Part shown: one piece after another, positions 27,043-35,722 of the stretch
How the letters are laid out: every line of letters begins with the position of its first letter
Position numbering within the stretch: position 1 is the stretch's first letter
Source: Allosphingosinicella deserti
Lineage (GTDB): Bacteria; Pseudomonadota; Alphaproteobacteria; Sphingomonadales; Sphingomonadaceae
Reading direction: 5' to 3'
Length of the DNA stretch: 64,000 bases
NCBI RefSeq assembly: GCF_003012735.1
Contig: NZ_PXYI01000002.1
Span: forward strand, 434,001 to 498,000
The notes under the pieces: model-generated
Database searches by the model: none
Told to the model about the DNA's origin: nothing
The model's input: only the letters and a program-made list of their open reading frames with translations
Position numbers and translations under genes: made by a program

Positions 27043-27786
27043 ATGACCTATTGCCTGGGCATGCTGCTCGACGAGGGGCTGGTGATGATCGCCGACACCC
27101 GCACCAATGCCGGGGTCGACAATTTCTCCTCCTACCGCAAGCTCCATTGCCTGATCGACGAGCCGGAGCGGCAGGTGTTCGCGGCCGCCGCCGGCAATCT
27201 TTCGATCACCCAGACGGTGATCAGCCTCATCCAGGAAGGCCTGCCTGCGGAGGAAGATGGGCGGCTGGCCCGCAGCCTCGCCGGCGCGACCAGTATGTTC
27301 CGCGCCGCCCAGCTCGTCGGCGAAGCGCTGCAGATCGCCAACCGCACCGTCGGCGAAGCGCTCAATTCGCTGAAGATCGCCGGCGGCTCCAGCCTTCTGC
27401 TCGGCGGCCGCATCGGGTCTGGGCCTCCAAGCCTGTTCCTGATCTACGAGGCGGGCAATTTCATCGAGTGCAAGTCGGAAATCCCGTTCTTCCAGATCGG
27501 TGAAACCAAATATGGCCGCCCGATCCTCGATCGCGTGATCCGCGCCCACACCCCGATCCCCGAAGCGGTGAAGATCGGCTTCCTGTCGTTCGACAGCTCG
27601 ATGCGCTCGAACCTCGCAGTGGCGCGGCCACTCGACATGATGGTGATGCGCCGTGATGCGACGGTTCCGGTCCAGACCCGGCGGATCGAGAGCAACGACG
27701 CTTATTTCAACGATCTCTCCGCCCGCTGGTCGGATCTCCTCCACGACGCCACCCTGGCGATCCCGGATCCGCCCTTCCTCGGTTGA
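27043..27786 (+). CDS. Anbu-type proteasome-related peptidase
   Basis: This 247-residue Ntn-hydrolase of the Anbu (BPH) family is related to HslV and proteasome beta subunits. After Met removal Thr2 becomes the N-terminal nucleophile (MTYCLGMLLDEGLVMIADTR), followed by the conserved SRTNAGVD-like TRTNAGVDN. Family features GGSSLLLGGR and PILDRVI are present. The start directly follows the transglutaminase stop (ATG at 27043). No HslU-like unfoldase is nearby, as usual for Anbu. Confidence 0.92.
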   Translation: MTYCLGMLLDEGLVMIADTRTNAGVDNFSSYRKLHCLIDEPERQVFAAAAGNLSITQTVISLIQEGLPAEEDGRLARSLAGATSMFRAAQLVGEALQIANRTVGEALNSLKIAGGSSLLLGGRIGSGPPSLFLIYEAGNFIECKSEIPFFQIGETKYGRPILDRVIRAHTPIPEAVKIGFLSFDSSMRSNLAVARPLDMMVMRRDATVPVQTRRIESNDAYFNDLSARWSDLLHDATLAIPDPPFLG

Positions 27787-27970
27787 GGAGCGTGACGATA
27801 GGCGGCGTCGCATCGCCCCGATCGGGCCTGCTTCCGATTCGTGTACATCCGGGTTCGGCCAGATCGGCGGAGCGCGAACGTGCGATCTGTGCCGCCTCCA
27901 ACATGTTGCCGCGCGCCAATTGACGGAATTCCTCGACCAACCGATGTGCAGCCTTATGTTCCGCTGCGTG

Positions 27971-28822
27971 ATGGCGACCTTGCGATCTTGGGCACCGGGC
28001 GGTGCGGACAAGCCGTTCCCGGCCTCGGCGTTGCGCTGGAGCGCATTGCTGCTGGTCGCCGCAAGCTGGGTCAGCGGCGCCATCTTCGGCGCCTACATCC
28101 TCGCTTTCTTCGGCGGCACGGCCTGGCAAGGTCTCGCCGCCCGCTGGAACGAGTCGCTGCCGGCCCTGCACGATCCCGCGACGCCGCTGGCAACCGCGGC
28201 GATCGGTGCGCACTTCGTCGCCGGCGGCATACTGTTGCTGCTTGGCCCGGTGCAGCTGATCGGCCGCCTCAGGCGGGCGCTTCCGGCGGTGCACCGATGG
28301 CTCGGACGGGTCTACGTGCTGTGCGCGGGTGCGGCAGGGCTCGGCGGCCTCGCCTTCATCCTGGCCAAGGGCACGATCGGCGGACCGGTGATGAGCGGCG
28401 GTTTCGCGCTCTACGGACTGCTGATGCTGGTCGCTGCCATCGCCACCTACCGGCATGCGCGTGCCGGCCGTACCGATCGCCATCGCGCCTGGGCGATCCG
28501 GCTGTTCGCGCTGACCGTCGGATCATGGCTGTACCGGATGGAATATGGTTTCTGGTTCATGGCGGTGGGCCGCGTCGGCCACAGCAGCGATTTCAGCGGC
28601 TGGTTCGACGCGATCATGTGCGTGTTCTTCTACCTGCCCAATCTCGCCGTCGCCGAGCTGTTCATCCGTGCCCGGCGCCCGGCAAGCCGGCCGGCGCTTT
28701 CCGTCGCCGCAACCCCGGTTCTTCTCGCGGCAAGTGCGTTCGTCATGGTCGCGACCTGGTTCTTCACCACCCGCTACTGGGGTCCCGGCATGGTGAGCGG
28801 CTTCACCGGCGCGCGTCTGTAG
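27971..28822 (+). CDS. DUF2306-type multi-pass membrane protein
   Basis: This integral membrane protein has about seven hydrophobic segments, including ALLLVAASWVSGAIFGAYIL, AHFVAGGILLLLGPVQLIGR, VLCAGAAGLGGLAFILAK and PVLLAASAFVMVATWFF. The HRWLGRVYV and DRHRAWAIRLFALTVGSWLYR stretches are typical of DUF2306. Function unknown. Start choice is uncertain: ATGs at 27943, 27956 and 27971 are in frame and none has a strong ribosome-binding site. About 185 bp separate it from the Anbu gene. Confidence 0.75.
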   Translation: MATLRSWAPGGADKPFPASALRWSALLLVAASWVSGAIFGAYILAFFGGTAWQGLAARWNESLPALHDPATPLATAAIGAHFVAGGILLLLGPVQLIGRLRRALPAVHRWLGRVYVLCAGAAGLGGLAFILAKGTIGGPVMSGGFALYGLLMLVAAIATYRHARAGRTDRHRAWAIRLFALTVGSWLYRMEYGFWFMAVGRVGHSSDFSGWFDAIMCVFFYLPNLAVAELFIRARRPASRPALSVAATPVLLAASAFVMVATWFFTTRYWGPGMVSGFTGARL

Positions 28823-28903
28823 AAGCGCACCGACCTGCGCTACACAATCCGAGCCTGTCGAAGCTGGATGGCCGGGCATCGTCGACATCCTCGGGAGGGG
28901 CGG

Positions 28904-29515
28904 ATGGATAAACTGGATCTGAAGAAAATCAGGAAGGCGCTGTTCACCGCGCCTCTCAATCGCTTCGTGCCGGTCGACGTGCCGCCGGTCCGCTATCTCA
29001 TGGCCGACGGCCATGGCGATCCCAACGCTGCACCCGAATACCGGCACGCTGTCGAAAGCCTCTATGCCAGTGCCTACACGCTCAAGTTCATGGCCAAGGC
29101 CGCGGGGCGTGACTTCGTCGTGGCGCCGCTGGAGGGTCTGTGGTCGGCACCGGATCCGGAAAGCTTCACCGCCCGGCGCAAGCACGAATGGGACTGGACG
29201 ATGATGATCATGGTCCCTGACGAGGTGACCGAAGAGGAGTTCACTGCCGCCCGCGCCAAGGCCGCGCAGAAGCTCGGGAAGGTTTCGCCAAGTCTCAGGC
29301 TCGAAATTCTGGATGAAGGGCTCAGTCTGCAGGCACTCCACGTCGGCAGCTACGACGACGAAGGGCCGCTGCTCAAGATCCTTCACGACGAGGTCATGCC
29401 ACAGGGCGGTTATCGCTTCGCCGGTCCCCACCATGAAATCTATCTCGGCGATCCCCGCAAGACGGAGGCCGCAAGGCTCAGGACCATTCTTCGGCAACCG
29501 GTCAGCCGGTGCTGA
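28904..29515 (+). CDS. GyrI-like small-molecule-binding domain protein
   Basis: This 203-residue protein fits the family of stand-alone GyrI-like (SOUL/AraC effector-binding fold) proteins. It has the typical opening LDLKKIRKALFTAP, then VPPVRYLMADGHGDPN, the EWDWTMMIMVPDEV strand and YDDEGPLLKILHDEVMP. A GGGAGGGG ribosome-binding site precedes the ATG at 28904. These domains bind hydrophobic or cationic small molecules; the ligand here is unknown. The 3' end overlaps the convergent regulator gene by 14 bp. Confidence 0.8.
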   Translation: MDKLDLKKIRKALFTAPLNRFVPVDVPPVRYLMADGHGDPNAAPEYRHAVESLYASAYTLKFMAKAAGRDFVVAPLEGLWSAPDPESFTARRKHEWDWTMMIMVPDEVTEEEFTAARAKAAQKLGKVSPSLRLEILDEGLSLQALHVGSYDDEGPLLKILHDEVMPQGGYRFAGPHHEIYLGDPRKTEAARLRTILRQPVSRC

Positions 29516-31082
29516 CGGATCCTGCGTGGCGCCGGTAATCGGGCGTGGAGCCGGTCGCCGCCCAATAATGTTCCAGGCCGAGGCGCCGAACCAGCGCCTC
29601 GAAGCGCCGGTCGCGGCGCACATTGGCGGTCGACGGCACGAACAGGAAATTGGTCTGGCGCTCCTGCCGCGGCGTGTAGGTTCCCTGCTCCGGACTGAAG
29701 CGTATCTCCGGCACGGTGAAGCCTTCGTCGAAATAATAAGCGCGCAGGATTTCGAATGCCGCGTCGACGCGGCCGAGCGACGCCGCGAACTGGGCGGCGT
29801 TTTCGGCGAGGCCGGCACCCCGGCGGGCATAGCCCATCTGCTCGCGGATCACCGCGTCGATCCGCGCCGGCTCCGGCGACTGGAGCGCGCCGGCGACACG
29901 GACGATCGCGTCGAATTCCTCGGCATCGATCCCGGTCGGCCGGCCATCCGCATTCTGCGCGAGCGCGATCGCCTCCGCCGGGCGGCCGCTGTACATCAGG
30001 ATGTAGAAGCGGGCGAACCACAAGGCGAAGTGGGTCGGGTACAAGGTCGCGGCTTCGGCGATCAGGCTGTCGACCTCCTCCAGGCGGCCTGCGGCCCAGT
30101 ACATCATGATCCGGCCGTAAAAATATCCCGGCGTGGGACCGCGAAACTGCCGGCCGACCTGGTCCTGGAGCGTGGCCGCTTCGCGCGCGCGGCCGACTGC
30201 GGCCAGGGTCATCGATAGCGCGGAGGCGAGCACCGGATCGCGCGGCCGGGAGGCCAACGCTGCGCGCAACGCCCGGTCCATCTCGAGCCATCCGCCAAGC
30301 CGCGGCCGCGCGAGCGCCAGCGCGGCGAGGGCGAAACTGTTCTGCGCCTCCAGGTCGATGGCCCGCCGCGCCGCTTCGACCGCGCGCTGGCGCAGCATGC
30401 GGCCCTCCCCGCTCGCGCGGAACGGCGCGGCCGCGGCATAAGCCAGTGCGAGCGCCCCCCAGCCGTCGGCGAAATCGGGAGCGCGCATGACGACACGTCG
30501 ATAGAGGCCGAAGGCCTGGTTCTGCCCCTCGCGCGTATCCTGCCGCATCGCCAGCGCCGCCTGGCCCATCAATGCCTCGATCTCGCCAGACGGGCCGATG
30601 CGGTTGAGGCCGAGCAGCAGCGCGCCGCCCGCTGTGCCGACAAGCGCCGCCGCGCCCGCACCGATTAACAGCCTTCGGCTTGGTCGCCAGACGGGGGACG
30701 TGCGCCGCGCGGCCCCGTCCGGAGCGGGATTCTCCGCGCCCGCATTCGGTCCGACCAGCCGGTACCCGACCTTGGTCACCGTCTCGATCCTGAAGCTGCC
30801 CTGGCCGATTCCATCCGCAAGCCGGCGGAGCCTTGAAATGACCCGGTTGATCGCGTCCTCGCCAACGACGCGGCCTTCCCAGCACCGTTCGGTCAGCGTG
30901 TCGCGCGCAACGATCCGGCCGTCCGCGGCGGCGAGGGCGACGAGCACCTGCATGATCCGCGGCTCGACGATCTCCTGCCTGCCGTCATCATGGTAGAGCT
31001 CGCGCGTCGACGGCCTGACGCGCAGCCGCCCGAGGCGGAAATCCGCCTCATGCGCCAGCTCGATCCGGTCCCCGCCCATCAC
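29502..31082 (-). CDS. Winged-helix (OmpR/CadC-type) regulator with TM helix and TPR-like domain
   Basis: This one-component transcriptional regulator has 526 residues. Residues 15-112 form an OmpR/PhoB-type DNA-binding winged helix (EPRIMQVLVALAAADGRIV, INRVISRLRRLADG, IETVTKVGYRLVG). A hydrophobic segment around residues 135-160 (LLIGAGAAALVGTAGGALLLGL) would anchor it in the membrane as in CadC. The rest is Ala-rich TPR-type helices that presumably sense a signal. The region just upstream of its start contains an 11-bp-phased repeat (31140-31190), the spacing this type of DNA-binding domain recognises. Confidence 0.88.
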   Translation of the reverse strand: MMGGDRIELAHEADFRLGRLRVRPSTRELYHDDGRQEIVEPRIMQVLVALAAADGRIVARDTLTERCWEGRVVGEDAINRVISRLRRLADGIGQGSFRIETVTKVGYRLVGPNAGAENPAPDGAARRTSPVWRPSRRLLIGAGAAALVGTAGGALLLGLNRIGPSGEIEALMGQAALAMRQDTREGQNQAFGLYRRVVMRAPDFADGWGALALAYAAAAPFRASGEGRMLRQRAVEAARRAIDLEAQNSFALAALALARPRLGGWLEMDRALRAALASRPRDPVLASALSMTLAAVGRAREAATLQDQVGRQFRGPTPGYFYGRIMMYWAAGRLEEVDSLIAEAATLYPTHFALWFARFYILMYSGRPAEAIALAQNADGRPTGIDAEEFDAIVRVAGALQSPEPARIDAVIREQMGYARRGAGLAENAAQFAASLGRVDAAFEILRAYYFDEGFTVPEIRFSPEQGTYTPRQERQTNFLFVPSTANVRRDRRFEALVRRLGLEHYWAATGSTPDYRRHAGSVSTG

Positions 31083-31139
31083 GTCTCCTTATCATCGCCG
31101 GCGGGATCTCGACATCACGAAACGCGGGCGGCGCAGTTC

Positions 31140-31190
31140 ATCGGCAGATGATCAGCCGTCCATCAGCCGAACATCAGCGTCTCATCCTGT
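31140..31190. promoter_or_regulatory. Five-fold 11-bp direct repeat, candidate operator of the winged-helix regulator
   Basis: ATCGGC (31140), ATCAGC (31151), ATCAGC (31162), ATCAGC (31173) and ATCCTG (31184) lie at exact 11-bp intervals in the divergent region between the regulator gene and the urcA-like gene. OmpR/PhoB-type winged helices bind such direct repeats. The assignment to this regulator is inference from position and spacing. Confidence 0.6.
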
Positions 31191-31264
31191 CGGTGGCGCC
31201 GACCGCGCCTCAATGTCGAGACCTCCGATGCGAACGGCGCAGCGGACGCGACCAAAAGGATGAA

Positions 31265-31564
31265 ATGATGAACATTGCTCAGGCGGCTATTTGCGCCGCG
31301 CTGCTGATCGGCACAGCGCCAGGACATGCGCACGATTCCAGCACCGTCGTGAGGATCTCGGATCTCGATCGCCGCAATCCGCGGGATGCGGCAATTCTCG
31401 AGCGCCGGCTCGCCGCCGCCATCGAACGGGTGTGCGGATCCTATGCGTCGGTCGATGGGCTCGCCATGGACGAAGTGACGCAATGCCGCCGGAACGCGAA
31501 GGCCGGCATCGCACGCCAATTGGACTCGCGGTCGGCGCGGACGAGTGAGGTCGCCGGCCACTGA
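31265..31564 (+). CDS. UrcA family protein
   Basis: This 99-residue exported protein has an N-terminal signal peptide (NIAQAAICAALLIGTAPGHAHD). The family pattern follows: VRISDLDRRNPRDAAILERR, AIERVCGSY, and a second Cys in TQCRRNAKAG, probably forming a disulfide. UrcA proteins are common in sphingomonads and caulobacters and have no assigned function. The start is one of two adjacent ATGs (31265, 31268) after AAAAGGATGA. It is divergent from the winged-helix/TPR regulator, with the phased repeat between them. Confidence 0.8.
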   Translation: MMNIAQAAICAALLIGTAPGHAHDSSTVVRISDLDRRNPRDAAILERRLAAAIERVCGSYASVDGLAMDEVTQCRRNAKAGIARQLDSRSARTSEVAGH

Positions 31565-31806
31565 GCCAAGGGGGTCCGTAAGCGGCGGCCGGCGATTGCA
31601 GCCCCGTCGCCGCTTGGGCCTGATCACGTGTCGGGGCGGGGCTCACCGGACTCGATCATGTCGGCTACAGCATGCCCTGCGTGCGGCTCTCCGGACAAGT
31701 GCCTGGGATGCAAGTAGAATACCGGATGCCGATAGGTACTATTACGAAATCACCTTGAAGATGGTTAATCGCTACAAGCTTCCCGTCCCAGGGGGGTTGT
31801 TTTGCG

Positions 31807-33462
31807 ATGTATCTCACAGTCACTGGCGTTGAATTGAAGCTCTCTACGCGGCCCCTCAACTGGGTCTCTGGATCCGGCAGCAATGTTTACCGGCCCGGAA
31901 CCGGGGTGGCGGACGCTTTTCAGGGGATGGCCGGCGACATTCTGTCGGGCGGCCTTGGCGACGACACCTATCACATGTGGAACAGCACTGCGACGATCGT
32001 CGAGGGCGGGGGCCAGGGCATCGATACGGCCTATGCTTATTATTGGGGCTCGGCCGGCCTTGCGGCCAATGTCGAAAACCTGGTGCTCAGCGCCAGAGGG
32101 CTCACCTCCGGCTCGGGAAACGGGCTCTCGAACATCATCATGGCGGGCACGAGCGGTGCGACCCTCAATGGCTTGGGCGGCAACGACGTCCTGGTCGGCG
32201 GCGCCGGCAGCGACATCTTCGTGGTGACCGCCGGCAATGGCTCCGATGCAATCTACCAGTTCAGGCCAGGCTACGACGTTGTCCGTCTCGGCGGCTACGG
32301 GATCACCAATTTCGATCAGATCGTTTCGCGTGCCCAGCAGGTCGGCAGCGATCTCAAGATCGCCTTGCCGACCGGCGAAAGCCTCGTTCTGCGCAACATC
32401 AATCTCGAGTGGCTGGACCCGACGGATTTCGGTTTCAGCCTTCCCAAGGCATCGGTACCGACCGGCTACGCGCAGATGTATGGCGCGGCGCGCGGCCACA
32501 ATGCCGAGGGTTGGTACGTGCTCACCAACGCCTGGGGCGCAGGCTCTCTGACGTTCGGGCAGGATTACAGCATCGACGCGATCTACAGCAGGAGCGACAT
32601 GACGAAGAGCACGACCTTCAACTGGTCGTTCCCCTACATGACGCAGGTTGCTGCGCCGATCAAAGCGTATCCGAACGTGCTGTTCGGTGTCTCGCCGCAG
32701 GGCGAGCAGGTCAACCCGACCGACACGACGCATGTCTTTCCCGTGCGGGTGGGCAGCCTCGGCGGATTGACCGCCACATACGACGTCACGATGAAGGGCA
32801 ATGTCGGCGGCTATAATGTGTCCTACGACATCTGGTTCACGACCAAACCGGACGGAGGCAAGCCGACGATCACCAACGAGTTGATGATCTGGGTTCACAA
32901 GGGGGATGTGCAGCCGTTCGGAAGCGTGATCGGAACCTACACGGACGGAGCGTTCACCGCCACGATCTACCGCGACGGGGATTACACCGCAGTCGTCTCG
33001 GACAAGGACGTCGTCGCGGGCACGCTCAATATCGGCCGGGTCGTCGCCCATCTGCAGTCACTCGGCATCGTCACCGCCGACGAGTATCTCAGCTGCATCA
33101 GCTTCGGTGCCGAGGTGATCTCGGGTAACGGTGCGCTCAGGATCAACAATCTCGACATGAACGTCGATACCATCACATCGAGCGGAATGGTCCATACGAC
33201 GATCACGGGCGCCGGATCGTCGTCGGTGGCGGCCGCTGCCAGCCCCGCCGAGATGCTGGCCGGCGACAGCACGGAATTCGTCTTTTCGGATAGTGCGGTC
33301 GGCTTGGATCACACCGATCAACCCGCGATCCTGGAAGACACGTCGACCCCCGCAAATTGGTTCGCTCAGGACGGTTCGTTCGTTGACGCCTCGCTCGCCT
33401 CGACGAGCGTCGGCTTGAACGGGCTGCATGCAAATCTCAGTGCAGCCGACTTCCTTTTCTGA
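31807..33462 (+). CDS. Secreted RTX protein with glycoside hydrolase family 12-like domain
   Basis: This 551-residue protein combines RTX-type calcium-binding repeats (LSGGLGDDTYHMW near residue 46; LNGLGGNDVLVGGAGSDIF near 120-138) with a GH12-like beta-jelly-roll from about residue 218. GH12 hallmarks are the nucleophile Glu358 in NELMIWVHKG, acid/base Glu436 in ISFGAEVISG, and YDIWF. It has no Sec signal, and its C-terminus is short and hydrophobic (SAADFLF), so type I secretion is likely. GH12 enzymes cut beta-1,4-glucan or xyloglucan. No T1SS genes are nearby. The order RTX first, catalytic domain second is unusual. Confidence 0.78.
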   Translation: MYLTVTGVELKLSTRPLNWVSGSGSNVYRPGTGVADAFQGMAGDILSGGLGDDTYHMWNSTATIVEGGGQGIDTAYAYYWGSAGLAANVENLVLSARGLTSGSGNGLSNIIMAGTSGATLNGLGGNDVLVGGAGSDIFVVTAGNGSDAIYQFRPGYDVVRLGGYGITNFDQIVSRAQQVGSDLKIALPTGESLVLRNINLEWLDPTDFGFSLPKASVPTGYAQMYGAARGHNAEGWYVLTNAWGAGSLTFGQDYSIDAIYSRSDMTKSTTFNWSFPYMTQVAAPIKAYPNVLFGVSPQGEQVNPTDTTHVFPVRVGSLGGLTATYDVTMKGNVGGYNVSYDIWFTTKPDGGKPTITNELMIWVHKGDVQPFGSVIGTYTDGAFTATIYRDGDYTAVVSDKDVVAGTLNIGRVVAHLQSLGIVTADEYLSCISFGAEVISGNGALRINNLDMNVDTITSSGMVHTTITGAGSSSVAAAASPAEMLAGDSTEFVFSDSAVGLDHTDQPAILEDTSTPANWFAQDGSFVDASLASTSVGLNGLHANLSAADFLF

Positions 33463-33516
33463 ATTCTGCCCAACGCGCAGGATCCGGAGATCGGGCGACC
33501 TCGACCATCATGTGCA

Positions 33517-33540
33517 GGCTCGGTTCGGACGAACCGGGCC
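33517..33540. terminator. Hairpin between convergent GH12 and ClpP-like genes
   Basis: GGCTCGGTT pairs with AACCGGGCC (one G-U) around CGGACG, lying between the two convergent stop codons. It can act for both strands. There is no long U-tract. Confidence 0.5.
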
Positions 33541-33543
33541 GCA

Positions 33544-34113
33544 TCAGACGACGGCTTCGATGAGCCCGAGCGCCTCCGCCTCGGCCGCCTCGATATACCA
33601 GTTGCTCGGCGCCCGCTCGAGCACCTCCTCCATCGTCACCATCGATCCGGCGACCAGATTCTGAAAGCCCTCGTTCTGGATGTCGATCGAGGCGCGGATC
33701 TCGTTCAACGTGGCTTCCAGGCTTGCGATACAGGTGGTGAGCGGTCCTTCCACGGTGAGCGTCTTGTCCATCTTGCGCTCGTGGATCATCAGCCTCGTGC
33801 CCCGGGTGAGATAGCGGTTTTCCCGTGCGAAGAAGCTCATGAAGGTCGTGCCGGCCGAATAGATCGCCGCCTTGCCGAGGAACACGAAGCGCCGTCTTGG
33901 TTCGGCCTCGCTGTGGAAGCGGACGTCCTCGCCCATCATCCGCGCGACCTCCGGATCCCCGCCGAGCGTGGAGAGTTCGACGACGATCAAGCCTTCCGTC
34001 GGGGCGTTGATCAGCTGTCCACGGAAATTGGCGTACATGGCATAATCCACCGTTCCCGCGAGTAGGATCGCGGGATACCGGAAATCGGCGGGCGTGAGGC
34101 GCGGCGCTGGCAA
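33544..34113 (-). CDS. ClpP-like serine peptidase (S14 / ClpP-crotonase fold)
   Basis: This 189-residue protein shows the ClpP fold signatures: oxyanion loop LSTLGGDP (residues 48-54), a nucleophile elbow IYSAGTTFMSFF with Ser86, and RLMIHE with His111 at the position of the catalytic His. It lacks the highly conserved ClpP strings of the housekeeping enzyme, so it is a divergent stand-alone paralogue, not the partner of ClpX/ClpA. The start appears to be TTG at 34113 with GGGAG upstream. No unfoldase gene is adjacent. Substrate unknown. Confidence 0.75.
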   Translation of the reverse strand: MPAPRLTPADFRYPAILLAGTVDYAMYANFRGQLINAPTEGLIVVELSTLGGDPEVARMMGEDVRFHSEAEPRRRFVFLGKAAIYSAGTTFMSFFARENRYLTRGTRLMIHERKMDKTLTVEGPLTTCIASLEATLNEIRASIDIQNEGFQNLVAGSMVTMEEVLERAPSNWYIEAAEAEALGLIEAVV

Positions 34114-34483
34114 GGATAAGCTCCCATTCTTACGCCTCCGTAACGCTACCGGGCGCTCGCCGTTCCGGTCAATCCTTCGCCGGTGATGCGGCGGCGAGGC
34201 CTTGCCGTTCAGCCCGCGGACTCGGCGTTCTGGACCGGCAATCGGGGCGGCCGCGCCTGGAGCTGAACACCAGGATGGCGGCGATCACGAGCCCGACGAT
34301 GATCGCCGCGCCCCTGCGCCGCGGGAATTTCGGTCGGGATCTCCGCCGTGCCGTCCTTCAGCCGGCAGGAGCGCAAAACCTCGAGCGCGATCTTGCGGTC
34401 GCGGATGACGCGTTCACCCTGTCTAGGCGCATCGTTGAAGCGCGTCTTCCTCGTGCAGCCTTCGGGCGAGCGCCGCTTCCGTC
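34114..34483. other. Gene-poor stretch with a possible decayed small membrane ORF
   Basis: No convincing gene is seen here. On the minus strand, about 34210-34330, one frame reads AAIIVGLVIAAILVFSSRRG, a good TM helix, but it has no start codon. An adjacent frame reads VIRDRKIALEVLRSC upstream. A frameshifted remnant of a small membrane protein is possible. Confidence 0.3.
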
Positions 34484-35722
34484 TCAGCCTTTCATCGTCC
34501 CATCGGGATTCAGCCGCATTGTTCGGCCCGCCGCGGCGGAAGCGTAGATGGCTTCGATCAGGCGGACATCGCGGAGGCCCATCTCGCCCGGGGTCCTGAT
34601 CGCGGCCCCGTCGCGAATGGCGTCGGCGAGATGATCGAGCTGGCGCGCGAACTGGACACTGGGATCCCCCGGCGAGAGGTCCCGCGGCTCGGCGCCCTCC
34701 AGTCGCATCTTCTGGCCGGAATAGCTGGTCGCCGGATCCATGATCAGCGCGCCGGCGGTGCCGCGCGCGTGGACACTGTTGGTGCCGGCCGAATCGTAGG
34801 ACGTGGCGAGCTGCGCGACCGCGCCCGACGGAAAGCGCAATTGCGCGCCGACATGGGCGAAAATCTCCGCGAAGCGCGGGTCGCCGGTCGGCCGGAAGGC
34901 AGTGGCGCTGATGCTCTCCGGCATCTCTCCGGAAAGATACAGAGCGGCCTGGAGTCCGTAGAGCCCGTAATCCTCGAGCGGCCCGCCTCCGGCCAAGGCA
35001 CGGTTCGCCCGCCAATTCTCGCTCGGCCGCGTCGGGCCCATCCGATAGGATTGCTCGGTGCGGATCAGCCGAAGCTGTCCGATCGCCTTCCGCTTCATCA
35101 GCGCCATCGCTTCGACATTGTGCGGTTCGAAATGCGAACGATAGGCGATCATCAGCTTGCGATCCGCCCGCCGCGCCGCGGCGATCATCCGCGCGCAATC
35201 GGCGCTGGAAAGCGCCATCGGCTTCTCGCACAGGACATGCTTGCCGGCGGCGAAGGCACGGATCGCCCATTCGGCATGGAGCCCGCTCGGCACGACGATA
35301 TAGACCGCGTCGATCCGTTTGTCGGAGGCGATGTTCGCGAAGCTGTCGTAGGAATGCCGCGCGTCGGCCGGCAGGCCGTAAGCATCGCCGACGCGGCGCA
35401 GTTTCTCCGGATTTCCCGACACCACGGCCGCAAGATGCGCGCGCTCCGCCTCGGCGAACCGTGGCATCATCTGGTTCAGCGCATAATTGCCGAGGCCGAC
35501 AACCGCGAAGCCGACGCTGTCTTCGCGTTTGCGCCGCGGCGGAGTGGCGGGAAGGGCGACGCCGTCGGGCATCGGCTGGCCGGCCGTACGGCCCGGCGCA
35601 CCACCCGCCGCAATCGCCTGAGCGAGCGCCGCGGCCGGCTTCGCGGCCATCGCGAGCGATGCTGCGGCCACCCCTCCGCCGACCGCGAGGAAGTCTCGCC
35701 GATCCAGGTCACGTGCGGTCAT
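34484..35722 (-). CDS. Tat-exported Gfo/Idh/MocA oxidoreductase, glucose-fructose oxidoreductase-like
   Basis: This periplasmic NAD(P)-dependent oxidoreductase has 412 residues. The ATG at 35722 is preceded by GGGAG; a twin-arginine signal follows (DRRDFLAVGGGVAAASLAMA). Throughout it parallels Zymomonas GFOR: VGLGNYALNQMMPRFAEAE, DAVYIVVPSGLHAEWAIRAF, CEKPMALSSADCARMI with the EKP catalytic Lys, and the C-terminal QLDHLADAI. GFOR-type enzymes hold NADP tightly and interconvert sugars to lactones and polyols. Whether this one does so is inference. It is followed on the minus strand by the gene-poor stretch at 34.1-34.5 kb. Confidence 0.88.
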   Translation of the reverse strand: MTARDLDRRDFLAVGGGVAAASLAMAAKPAAALAQAIAAGGAPGRTAGQPMPDGVALPATPPRRKREDSVGFAVVGLGNYALNQMMPRFAEAERAHLAAVVSGNPEKLRRVGDAYGLPADARHSYDSFANIASDKRIDAVYIVVPSGLHAEWAIRAFAAGKHVLCEKPMALSSADCARMIAAARRADRKLMIAYRSHFEPHNVEAMALMKRKAIGQLRLIRTEQSYRMGPTRPSENWRANRALAGGGPLEDYGLYGLQAALYLSGEMPESISATAFRPTGDPRFAEIFAHVGAQLRFPSGAVAQLATSYDSAGTNSVHARGTAGALIMDPATSYSGQKMRLEGAEPRDLSPGDPSVQFARQLDHLADAIRDGAAIRTPGEMGLRDVRLIEAIYASAAAGRTMRLNPDGTMKG

